Shown: positions 13,272-19,424 of the stretch, piece after piece
Layout: each line of letters starts with the position of its first letter
Position numbering within the stretch: the stretch's first letter is position 1
NCBI GenBank assembly: GCA_031976175.1
Contig: DALYLR010000049.1
Coordinates: 1 to 19,424 of the forward strand
Length of the DNA stretch: 19,424 bases
DNA from: DMER01 sp003451645
Lineage (GTDB): Bacteria; Pseudomonadota; Alphaproteobacteria; Micropepsales; Micropepsaceae
Direction of reading: 5' to 3'
Made by a program: the position numbers and the translations under genes
Notes under the pieces: model-generated
The model's input: only the letters and a program-made list of their open reading frames with translations
Told to the model about the DNA's origin: nothing
Database searches by the model: none

Positions 13272-14747
13272 ATGGCGATGGAGACGCAGGACCATTCGAG
13301 CCTCGAGCGCCGTGTGTGCCTCGAGCAACTGCGCACGAATGGCACGCAGGTCCTCACCATCCTCGCGACCACGCCGCTCTGGGCGCTGCTGATCGCCTAT
13401 AGCTTCTCTGGCCCCTTTCCAGCCTTCGGCGTCGTGCCGGCGCCGACCTTGGTCACCTGGGTTGTCATCGTGACCTTTGCCTGCGGTCTTGGTGCGATCT
13501 TCACGCTTTGGTCGCGCAGCCACATTGCGGAGGCCCTGCAGCCCAATCTCTGGCTCCTGGTCAATGGCGCCTACGGCGTCGGCGCGCTCGTCAATGCAGC
13601 CTGGGCGCTGGCCTTCTGGCTGTTGTGGATTGATGGCAATGTGGCCAACCACTTGTTCCTGACCACGCTTATGATCGCCGCGATCATGAACTCGGTTTTG
13701 GGCCGAAACTCAGACTCCATGGCCGTTTTCACTGCCGTTCTGCCTGTTGGCCTCATCGTGCAAGCAAAGTGGCTAACCGGCAACTCGGAGATCGCAAGCC
13801 TTTATGCGATCCTCAATCCGCTCTGGATCACATGGTTGCTGATCCAGGTTCACTCCGTCTGCAAACAAAACCTGTCGGCGATCCGCGCACGCTTTGAGAA
13901 CGAAGCGCTGGCCGAAGCTTTAATCGTCGCCCGCGACGAGGCCGAGCGCAGCCGCAAATTCGCCGAGCACGCCAATGCGACCAAGACCGCCTTTCTGGCG
14001 AATATGAGCCATGAGCTGCGCACCCCGCTGAACGCCATCCTCGGATTCTCAGAGATCATCAACACGGAAGCCCTCGGCGCCAGTGCGCGCGACAAGTACC
14101 GCGACTATGCCGGCGATATTCTGACCTCCGGGCGCCATCTCTTGAGCCTAATCAATGATCTGCTCGACATTGCCAAGATCGAAGCCGGCAAGCTCGAAGT
14201 GGCACCGCAATGGGTTGAGTCCGCTCGCGCCGTTCGCGAGTGCCTGCACCTCATGGAATCGCGCGCCGCCGAGCGAAAAGTCAGGCTGACCTGGTCGGTG
14301 GCCGCAGACGCGCCGCGTCTCTTCGCTGATGAGCGCGCCATCCGGCAGATCCTGTTCAATCTTATTTCCAACGCGATCAAGTTCACGCCGGAAAATGGCC
14401 GCGTCGAAGTGCGCGTGAACCGCCTGGGCGATGACATCGTACTCGTCGTCCAGGATACGGGTTGCGGCATCCCCGCAGACCGTCTGGACCATGTCTTCCT
14501 GCCCTTTGAGCAGATCGATAATCGCTATGCCGCGACCGCTGGCGGAACGGGCCTTGGCTTGACGCTCGTCAAGGCACTGACAGAATTGCACGGCGGGCGC
14601 TGCGTCCTCGACAGCGATGTTGGTCAGGGTACGGAGGTCCGCGTCTTCTTTCCGATCCCCAAAGCGCCAGCTTTGGTCGAAGCCGATCCGTCGCCGGCAA
14701 GTGCCGCGCCAATGCAGACGCGATTCGGCCGGCACGCTGTCTCCTGA
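13272..14747 (+). CDS. Membrane sensor histidine kinase (HisKA + HATPase_c)
   Basis: A 491-residue two-component sensor kinase. Six hydrophobic segments fill roughly residues 28-192, followed by a helical linker (205-245). The HisKA domain carries the phospho-accepting His247 in NMSHELRTPLN. The catalytic domain has the N box with Asn367 (NLISNAIKFTPENG), G1 (QDTGCGIP, 394-401) and G2 (GGTGLGL, 424-430). The AKIEAGK dimerisation helix resembles PleC/DivJ-type alphaproteobacterial kinases, but the N-terminal sensor is not one I recognise. A TTG start at 13227 is possible; ATG at 13272 is preferred. No response regulator is encoded nearby, so it is an orphan kinase here. Confidence 0.9.
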   Translation: MAMETQDHSSLERRVCLEQLRTNGTQVLTILATTPLWALLIAYSFSGPFPAFGVVPAPTLVTWVVIVTFACGLGAIFTLWSRSHIAEALQPNLWLLVNGAYGVGALVNAAWALAFWLLWIDGNVANHLFLTTLMIAAIMNSVLGRNSDSMAVFTAVLPVGLIVQAKWLTGNSEIASLYAILNPLWITWLLIQVHSVCKQNLSAIRARFENEALAEALIVARDEAERSRKFAEHANATKTAFLANMSHELRTPLNAILGFSEIINTEALGASARDKYRDYAGDILTSGRHLLSLINDLLDIAKIEAGKLEVAPQWVESARAVRECLHLMESRAAERKVRLTWSVAADAPRLFADERAIRQILFNLISNAIKFTPENGRVEVRVNRLGDDIVLVVQDTGCGIPADRLDHVFLPFEQIDNRYAATAGGTGLGLTLVKALTELHGGRCVLDSDVGQGTEVRVFFPIPKAPALVEADPSPASAAPMQTRFGRHAVS

Positions 14748-14872
14748 GCAAAGTGACAGCTGTCTGTTGCGGCGCGCGCCCTGGATCGGAACACCAAGTG
14801 GCCCTACCTTGAAAGGGCGCTGGTTTCTTCCCCCGCTTTGGGTTGAACAACAGAGAACTGGCGTTGGGTTTG

Positions 14873-14912
14873 ACGGCCGTTGTCTCTCTCCTGTGGTCCT
14901 GCGAACGGCCGT
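14873..14912 (+). repeat. 9-bp inverted repeat just upstream of the terminator
   Basis: ACGGCCGTT (14873-14881) and AACGGCCGT (14904-14912) are exact reverse complements with a 22-base loop; each arm also contains the palindrome ACGGCCGT. Together with the terminator that follows, it makes the end of this transcript a two-hairpin structure. Confidence 0.5.
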
Positions 14913-14924
14913 TGGATCCATTCG

Positions 14925-14966
14925 GGCGCCGCGCCTTGCGTATCATGGGCGCGGCGCCTTTCTTTT
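14925..14966 (+). terminator. Intrinsic (Rho-independent) terminator
   Basis: Arms GGCGCCGCGCC (14925-14935) and GGCGCGGCGCC (14948-14958) are perfect 11-bp reverse complements around a 12-base loop, followed by TTTCTTTT (14959-14966). It reads on the + strand, 178 bases after the histidine kinase stop and 43 bases before the deacetylase gene. Confidence 0.85.
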
Positions 14967-15008
14967 GCGGCCTTCCAGGCCTAGCGCTTTTGTGCTTTAA
15001 GCCCCGCC

Positions 15009-15818
15009 ATGGGGAAGTACCTGGTCATGGGCTTGGCGATAGCATTCAGCGCTTTCGCGGCGCGTGCTGAGGTCGTGCGAACCCTCGTTCCCAATCCACA
15101 CCGCCCCACGCAGATCGCCCTGACCTTTGATGCCTGCGAGGCCTGGGAGAGGGTCTCTTTCGACCGCAAGATTCTGGACTATCTCGTCCAGAACCAAATC
15201 CCCACGACGATATTCGTCACCGGCCGTTTCGCCCGCGACAACGCCAATGATCTTCAGGCCTTGAGCAAGCTGCCGTTTGTGGAGATCGCCAACCATTCTT
15301 GGAGCCATCCCAACACGATGGACCGCATGGCGCTTGACAAGGTCAAGGCCGAGGTCACCCGCGCGGAGGATGAGGTCTTGAATGTGACTGGCCGAAAGCC
15401 GTCCCCGTACTTTCGCTTTCCAGCAGGTGTTTATGATTCGGATACGCTCTCGGCTGTCGAGGAGCTAGGCTACCAAGTGGTGCATTGGCGTTGGGCGGTG
15501 GGCGATCCGGACCGCAGCATGACGGCGACAAAAATCCGAGCTCGGGTGGCGGCACAAACCAAACCCAACGACATTCTGATCTTTCACATCAATGGCCGCG
15601 GCTGGCACACGGGCGAGGCCTTGCCCGAGGTTATAGCTGACTTGCGCGCCAAGGGGTTCCAATTCGTGACCTTGAGCGAGGGTCTCGGCGGAGCCGAACA
15701 TCAAGCCGCGCGCAAACCGTCCGATCGCTTCGTAGCCACCAACCCGTTTGACAGGATAATGCGGTGGGCGGTTAACAGACTTCTGTTTCCGGCGTCCGAG
15801 AACCGTAAGGACCGCTAG
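15009..15818 (+). CDS. Secreted polysaccharide deacetylase family protein (NodB homology)
   Basis: A 269-residue exported protein with a 20-residue signal peptide ending AARA. NodB-domain motifs occur in order: motif 1 TFDAC (Asp41), motif 2 HSWSH (His96, His100), motif 3 RFPAG (136-140) and motif 5 ILIFH (His193) followed by HTGEALP (200-206). Such enzymes remove N- or O-acetyl groups from cell-wall or extracellular polysaccharide in the periplasm. The second aspartate of the usual TFDD, a metal ligand, is replaced by Ala42, a variant also seen in a distinct subgroup. The start ATG at 15009 gives the better signal peptide; ATG 15027 is an alternative. A strong terminator lies upstream, so it is transcribed separately from the kinase. 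Confidence 0.86.
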   Translation: MGKYLVMGLAIAFSAFAARAEVVRTLVPNPHRPTQIALTFDACEAWERVSFDRKILDYLVQNQIPTTIFVTGRFARDNANDLQALSKLPFVEIANHSWSHPNTMDRMALDKVKAEVTRAEDEVLNVTGRKPSPYFRFPAGVYDSDTLSAVEELGYQVVHWRWAVGDPDRSMTATKIRARVAAQTKPNDILIFHINGRGWHTGEALPEVIADLRAKGFQFVTLSEGLGGAEHQAARKPSDRFVATNPFDRIMRWAVNRLLFPASENRKDR

Positions 15819-15842
15819 GCCTCTGCCGGCGTTCGCATGCAC

Positions 15843-15875
15843 AAAGAAAAAGGAGCCCGCACAACTGCGAGCCCC
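15843..15875 (-). terminator. Intrinsic terminator of the glnBA operon
   Basis: On the minus strand, GGGGCTCGC (15875-15867) pairs with GCGGGCTCC (15860-15852). The 9-bp stem contains two G-U wobbles and a 6-base loop, and is followed by TTTTTCTTT (15851-15843). It begins 21 bases after the glnA stop. Confidence 0.8.
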
Positions 15876-15896
15876 CCGCTGAAAGACGTCCAGAGC

Positions 15897-17306
15897 TTAT
15901 ACGCTATAATACATCGCGAACTCGACCGGGTGTGGCGTGTGTTCGAAGTTGTAGACTTCCTGCATCTTGAGCTCGATCCAGCTGTCGATGAAGTCATCCG
16001 AGAACACACCGCCCTTTTTCAGGAACGAGCGATTGCGGTCCAGATTGTCGAGCGCCTCACGCAAGGAGCCGCACACTTGCGGCACGTCCTTCAGTTCCTC
16101 CGGCGGTAGGGCATAGAGGTCCTTGTCCATTGGCTGACCGGGATGGATCTTGTTCTCAATGCCATCAAGACCCGCCATCAACAGCGCCGCATAAGCGAGG
16201 TAGGGATTGGAGCCCGGATCGGGGAAACGGACCTCAATACGTTTGGCCTTGGGGCCGGCACCAAACGGGATGCGGATCGAAGCCGAGCGATTGCGCGAAG
16301 AGTAGGCGAGCAACACCGGCGCCTCAAAGCCTGGGATCAAGCGCTTATAGGAATTGGTCAAGCAATTGGTGAAAGCGTTGATCGCCTTGGCATGCTTGAT
16401 GATCCCGCCAATATAATAGAGGCAGGTTTCAGAGAGGTCCGCATAACCGGTACCCGCAAAGAGCGGCTGCTCGTTCTTCCAGATCGACTGGTGCACATGC
16501 ATGCCCGAGCCGTTGTCGCCCTTGATGGGCTTGGGCATGAAGGTTGCGGTCTTGCCATAAGCGGCTGCGACTTGATGGATGACGTACTTATAGATTTGCA
16601 TCCGGTCGGCGGTCTTGACCAGCGTATTGAACTTGAAGCCCAACTCATGCTGCGAGGAGGCCACTTCGTGGTGGTGCTTCTCAGGCTCGATCCCCATCTC
16701 GCCCATGACGGCGAGCATCTCTGAGCGGATGTCCTGGCCAGAGTCGACCGGCGGCACTGGGAAGTACCCGCCCTTCACTGGCGGGCGGTGGCCCAGATTG
16801 CCCATCTCGTAATCGCGGCCAGTGTTATAGGGGCCTTCCATGCTGTCGACCTCATAGCCGACCCGATGCATGTCCACATTGAAGCGCACATCGTCAAAGA
16901 TGAAGAACTCGGCCTCAGGGCCGAAATAGGCGGTGTCGCCCACGCCCGTGGATTTGAGATACGCCTCGGCCTTCTTGGAGATCGAGCGCGGGCAGCGGTT
17001 ATAGGGCTGATGTGTGAAGGGCTCCAGCACGTCGCAGACCATGATCAAAGTCTTTTGGGCGAAGAAGGGGTCAACCACCGCCGTCGAGGGATCGGGCAGG
17101 AGCGTCATGTCGCTCTCATTGATGGCCTTCCAGCCAGCAATGGACGAGCCGTCAAACATGGTGCCCGTTTCGAAGATGTCCTTATTGATCAGGCTCAGAT
17201 CGAACGTTACGTGCTGCCACTTACCGCGTGGATCGGTGAAACGCAGGTCGACGAATTTGATCTCGTCATCCTTGATCATCTTCAGGACTTTTTCAGGGGT
17301 CGTCAT
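15897..17306 (-). CDS. glnA: Glutamine synthetase, type I
   Basis: A 469-residue type I (beta) glutamine synthetase, joining ammonia to glutamate with ATP as a cytoplasmic dodecamer. Visible landmarks are the DGSSIAGW segment (52-59), the metal-binding GPEAEFF (129-135), NGSGMHVHQS (265-274) and NSYKRLIPG (318-326). SSRNRSASIRIP (336-347) and RFPDPGSNPY (360-369) follow. Tyr398 in KDLYALPPEE is the adenylylation target, so the enzyme is probably controlled by GlnE. It starts 49 bases after the glnB stop on the same strand; the ATG has AAGG about 9 bases upstream. An intrinsic terminator closes the operon. Confidence 0.97.
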   Translation of the reverse strand: MTTPEKVLKMIKDDEIKFVDLRFTDPRGKWQHVTFDLSLINKDIFETGTMFDGSSIAGWKAINESDMTLLPDPSTAVVDPFFAQKTLIMVCDVLEPFTHQPYNRCPRSISKKAEAYLKSTGVGDTAYFGPEAEFFIFDDVRFNVDMHRVGYEVDSMEGPYNTGRDYEMGNLGHRPPVKGGYFPVPPVDSGQDIRSEMLAVMGEMGIEPEKHHHEVASSQHELGFKFNTLVKTADRMQIYKYVIHQVAAAYGKTATFMPKPIKGDNGSGMHVHQSIWKNEQPLFAGTGYADLSETCLYYIGGIIKHAKAINAFTNCLTNSYKRLIPGFEAPVLLAYSSRNRSASIRIPFGAGPKAKRIEVRFPDPGSNPYLAYAALLMAGLDGIENKIHPGQPMDKDLYALPPEELKDVPQVCGSLREALDNLDRNRSFLKKGGVFSDDFIDSWIELKMQEVYNFEHTPHPVEFAMYYSV

Positions 17307-17355
17307 CGTGTCTTACCTTTTCCCAGGTGGAGTGATCGAACTTGACTTGAACGCC

Positions 17356-17694
17356 TCAGATCGCAGACGAGCCGGTTTCACCGGTCCGTATGCGAATGAT
17401 TTCCTCAACAGTGGAGATAAAGATTTTGCCGTCGCCAATGCGGCCTGTCCGGGCGGCCTTGGTAATCGCCTCAACGGCGCGGTCCACCATCGCATCTTCC
17501 AGGACGATTTCGATTTTCACTTTCGGCAAGAAATCGACGACATATTCTGCGCCGCGATAGAGCTCGGTGTGCCCCTTTTGCCTGCCAAAGCCTTTGGCCT
17601 CAGTAACGGTGATCCCCTGAATGCCGACCTCTTGTAGGGCTTCTTTCACTTCGTCCAATTTGAACGGCTTGATGATCGCTTCGATTTTTTTCAT
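17356..17694 (-). CDS. glnB: Nitrogen regulatory protein PII
   Basis: A 112-residue PII signal protein, a trimeric sensor of 2-oxoglutarate, ATP and ADP. The PROSITE-type T-loop is intact with Tyr51 (ELYRGAEY), the uridylylation site, and the B-loop TGRIGDGKIF is at 83-92. KGFGRQKGH precedes the T-loop. Linkage to glnA rather than amtB favours GlnB over GlnK. In known proteobacteria GlnB-UMP/GlnB controls GlnE (adenylylation of glutamine synthetase) and NtrB. It is the first gene of the operon and is preceded by a structured leader, described separately. Confidence 0.96.
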   Translation of the reverse strand: MKKIEAIIKPFKLDEVKEALQEVGIQGITVTEAKGFGRQKGHTELYRGAEYVVDFLPKVKIEIVLEDAMVDRAVEAITKAARTGRIGDGKIFISTVEEIIRIRTGETGSSAI

Positions 17695-17714
17695 GGCTCA
17701 TGCCGTCCGATCTG

Positions 17715-17777
17715 GCCGGTTTGATTGCGAGGGTTTTCGCTCCTTCGCATGTGCAAAGGGAAGCGGAATCAACCGGC
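17715..17777 (-). promoter_or_regulatory. Structured leader upstream of glnB (candidate RNA element)
   Basis: In minus-strand RNA sense, GCCGGTTGATT (17777-17767) pairs with AATCAAACCGGC (17726-17715), 11 bp with one bulged base. Inside, CGCTTCC pairs with GGAGCG (one bulge), and TTTGC/GCGAA close an ACAT tetraloop. The result is one long segmented hairpin ending 20 bases before the glnB start. No U tract or known riboswitch signature is recognised. Whether it works as RNA or DNA is open. Confidence 0.4.
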
Positions 17778-17927
17778 ACCTTAGCGAAGCGTATGAACTG
17801 GGCATACCCCCAACTGATGCAAAATGTGTGGGCAGCCTGCCTGCAATTTGTGCAAGAGTGCCACCCTTGCGCGACCCAGGCGGACTTTGCCATGGTCCCC
17901 ACCGCTGCTCTTAGGAGTCTCGAGGCG

Positions 17928-19085
17928 ATGAAGCCGCTCAATCCGATTTTTGCCGGTGCAGGCACAACGATTTTCACCACCATGTCCGCTCTGGCGGTTC
18001 AGCATCAGGCGATCAATTTGGGCCAAGGCTTTCCGGATGAGGATGGGCCCGAACCGGTCCGCGCCGCAGCCGCCAAGGCCTTGATGGACGGACCTAATCA
18101 GTATCCTCCGATGATGGGTATGTCGTCACTCAGGGAGGCGCTGGCACATCATGCCGAGCACTTCTATGGGATCAAGCTCGACTGGCAGACCCAGACGGTC
18201 GTGACCTCCGGGGCCACGGAGGCTCTCACGGCCAGCATCATGGGCCTTGTTAAGCCGGGCGATGAGGTTATCCTGATTGAGCCTGCCTATGATTGCTACA
18301 GGCCGGTTATTGAAGCGGTGGGCGGGACCGTCCGCCCGATCAGGCTTGGCCCCCCGCGCTGGGAGCTCACGGCGGACATGCTGGCTGCTGCGTTCGGGCC
18401 TAAGACCAAGGCCATCCTGATCAATTCGCCGATGAACCCTGCGGGAAAGGTCTTCTCGCCAGACGAACTGCAGGCGATCGCCGAGCTAGTGCAGAAACAT
18501 GACTGCCTAGCGATTTGCGACGAAGTCTATGAGCATCTGACCTTCGAGGGCCGACGCCACGTGCCGCTCGCGACCTTGCCTGGCATGGCAGAGAGGTCCG
18601 TGCGGGTGGGATCTGCGGGCAAGATGTTCTCACTCACCGGCTGGAAGGTCGGCTGGGTCACGGGAGCGGCGCCTCTGATCGCCGCGATTGCCAAGGCGCA
18701 TCAGTACCTGACCTTCACAACGCCGAACGCGTTGCAAGTTGGGATCGCCGAGGGCATTACGCGGCATATGGACTTCACGCTTGGGCTGACCCGCGAGCTT
18801 GAGGCAAAGCGGAATAAGTTGCGCTCAGCCCTGCAGGAGTTGGGCTTCGAGGCTTTGCCGTGTGACGGCACCTATTTCTTGACGGTCGACATTTCGGGCT
18901 TGCGCTTCAACGGCAGCGACGTTGAGTTTTGCAAAGCGATGACCGAGCGCGCAAAGGTCACCGCCATTCCGCTCTCGGTATTCTATTCCGGCGAGGCGCC
19001 GCTGACCTTGGTACGCTTTGCCTTTTGCAAGAAGATGCCCGTCCTGGAAGAGGCCGTGCGGCGTTTGCAAGTGCCCTGGCTTTAG
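17928..19085 (+). CDS. PLP-dependent class I/II aminotransferase (methionine/kynurenine aminotransferase YbdL- or DapC-like)
   Basis: A 385-residue fold-type I aminotransferase. The PLP lysine is Lys232 in SAGKMFSLTGWK. Other cofactor contacts are visible: Tyr121 in EPAYDCY, Asn170 in NSPMNP, and Asp198/Tyr201 in CDEVYEH. The substrate-carboxylate Arg is in LVRFAF near the C-terminus. The opening INLGQGFPDEDGP (29-41) is typical of the YbdL / kynurenine aminotransferase / DapC group; the preferred amino donor cannot be decided. The frame is open back to 17700, but ATG at 17928 is chosen because AGGAG lies 10 bases upstream and the family start coincides. A thiolase-family gene follows after 20 bases, probably in one operon. 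Confidence 0.9.
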   Translation: MKPLNPIFAGAGTTIFTTMSALAVQHQAINLGQGFPDEDGPEPVRAAAAKALMDGPNQYPPMMGMSSLREALAHHAEHFYGIKLDWQTQTVVTSGATEALTASIMGLVKPGDEVILIEPAYDCYRPVIEAVGGTVRPIRLGPPRWELTADMLAAAFGPKTKAILINSPMNPAGKVFSPDELQAIAELVQKHDCLAICDEVYEHLTFEGRRHVPLATLPGMAERSVRVGSAGKMFSLTGWKVGWVTGAAPLIAAIAKAHQYLTFTTPNALQVGIAEGITRHMDFTLGLTRELEAKRNKLRSALQELGFEALPCDGTYFLTVDISGLRFNGSDVEFCKAMTERAKVTAIPLSVFYSGEAPLTLVRFAFCKKMPVLEEAVRRLQVPWL

Positions 19086-19105
19086 GATGGATTGAGGATT
19101 CACCC

Positions 19106-19424
19106 ATGACCGAAATGCTTGACCCCAGAATGCCGATCCTCGTGGGCGGCGGACAGTACACCCAGCGAACCGCTCAGAAGGGCGATTTCGCGTCCTCTCT
19201 CGATCCTGTGCAGTTGATCGTCAAAGCGGCTGAAGCGGCAGCGGCCGACACTGGGTTAGGTGAAAAACTCTGGGGCCGGGTGGATACGGTGTCGATCGTG
19301 CGCTTCACGGCGGATACGGGGGAGGGTGGGCGGCTGCCGGTTGGCCAATACACCAACCCGCCACGCAGTGTTGCCAAGCGTCTGGGTTTCAAGGCCGCAC
19401 AAGAAATCTACACCGCTGTGGGTG
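19106..19424 (+). CDS. Acetyl-CoA acetyltransferase (thiolase) family protein, N-terminal part; runs off window end
   Basis: The first 106 codons of a thiolase-like protein, open to the end of the window. After ATG at 19106, with GAGG 8 bases upstream, the protein reads PILVGGGQYTQR near residues 10-21. A DPVQLIVKAAEAAAADTG helix and an RVDTVSIVRF strand follow, the start pattern of the non-classical acetyl-CoA acetyltransferase group annotated in many proteobacteria. The catalytic cysteine and histidine regions are not in view, so activity cannot be judged. It is 20 bases downstream of the aminotransferase gene on the same strand. Confidence 0.75.
   Translation, partial: MTEMLDPRMPILVGGGQYTQRTAQKGDFASSLDPVQLIVKAAEAAAADTGLGEKLWGRVDTVSIVRFTADTGEGGRLPVGQYTNPPRSVAKRLGFKAAQEIYTAVG

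Noticed and set aside
14843..15070. A 75-codon open frame from TTG between the kinase and deacetylase genes.
   Set aside because: It runs through the intrinsic terminator into the deacetylase gene, starts with TTG without a ribosome site, and resembles nothing known.
17851..17863. Possible sigma-54 promoter for glnB: minus-strand TGGCAC followed by TTGCA.
   Set aside because: Only 2 bases separate the two boxes, whereas the -24/-12 arrangement needs 5. A frame with correct GG-N10-GC spacing has a poor -24 box.
17700..17927. N-terminal extension of the aminotransferase reading frame.
   Set aside because: The extension has no family resemblance and covers the divergent glnB leader. ATG 17928 has a good ribosome site and coincides with the domain start.

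Overview
The window is a high-GC bacterial chromosome segment, most likely from an alphaproteobacterium. The pointers are an RhlE-type DEAD-box helicase, an adjacent glnB-glnA pair, an E. coli-type ParE (topoisomerase IV), and a PleC/DivJ-like membrane histidine kinase. No rRNA, tRNA, IS element, integrase or CRISPR array was recognised. The organism assignment rests on protein character only, not on a marker-gene comparison.

Layout. 1-414 (-): N-terminal part of an RNA helicase with a long predicted leader. 735-1523 (+): di-iron fatty acid hydroxylase/sterol desaturase family membrane protein. 1496-2907 (-): class A beta-lactamase followed by an ATGA-coupled macro-domain hydrolase. 2908-3139: short intergenic region with two elaborate inverted repeats. 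3140-3586 (+): GNAT acetyltransferase resembling the AAC(3)-I group. 3624-4281 (-): MntA/HepT-type toxin-antitoxin pair directly downstream of parE (4318-6303, -). 6430-6837 (+): solitary XRE regulator of the antitoxin type. 6844-7923 (-): uncharacterised radical SAM protein with C-terminal cysteines. 8122-9105 (+): membrane-anchored alpha/beta hydrolase. 9139-9771 (-): lipoprotein of unknown function. 9862-10631 (+): DUF2975 membrane protein plus small HTH regulator.

Second half. 10640-11569 (-): MpaB/DUF2236 oxygenase, divergent from an Old Yellow Enzyme-type oxidoreductase (11839-13128, +) that is preceded by four helically phased GTTWCGTT repeats. 13272-14747 (+): histidine kinase. 14748-15008: gap holding a strong intrinsic terminator. 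15009-15818 (+): secreted polysaccharide deacetylase. 15897-17694 (-): glnB-glnA nitrogen assimilation operon with its own terminator and a structured leader. 17928-19424 (+): PLP aminotransferase and the start of a thiolase-family protein, probably one operon.

How the genes fit together. Core functions (helicase, ParE, GlnB/GlnA) are interleaved with small accessory pieces. These are the beta-lactamase/macro pair, the acetyltransferase, the MntA/HepT pair and the XRE protein, concentrated in 1.5-6.8 kb. GlnB and GlnA act in one circuit: PII senses nitrogen/carbon status and, in known systems, steers adenylylation of glutamine synthetase, whose target tyrosine is present here. Nothing in the window is unmistakably a new multi-gene system. 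The least explained signals are the paired hairpins at 2948-3071, the structured glnB leader, the phased repeat array before the OYE gene, and the stand-alone radical SAM protein.
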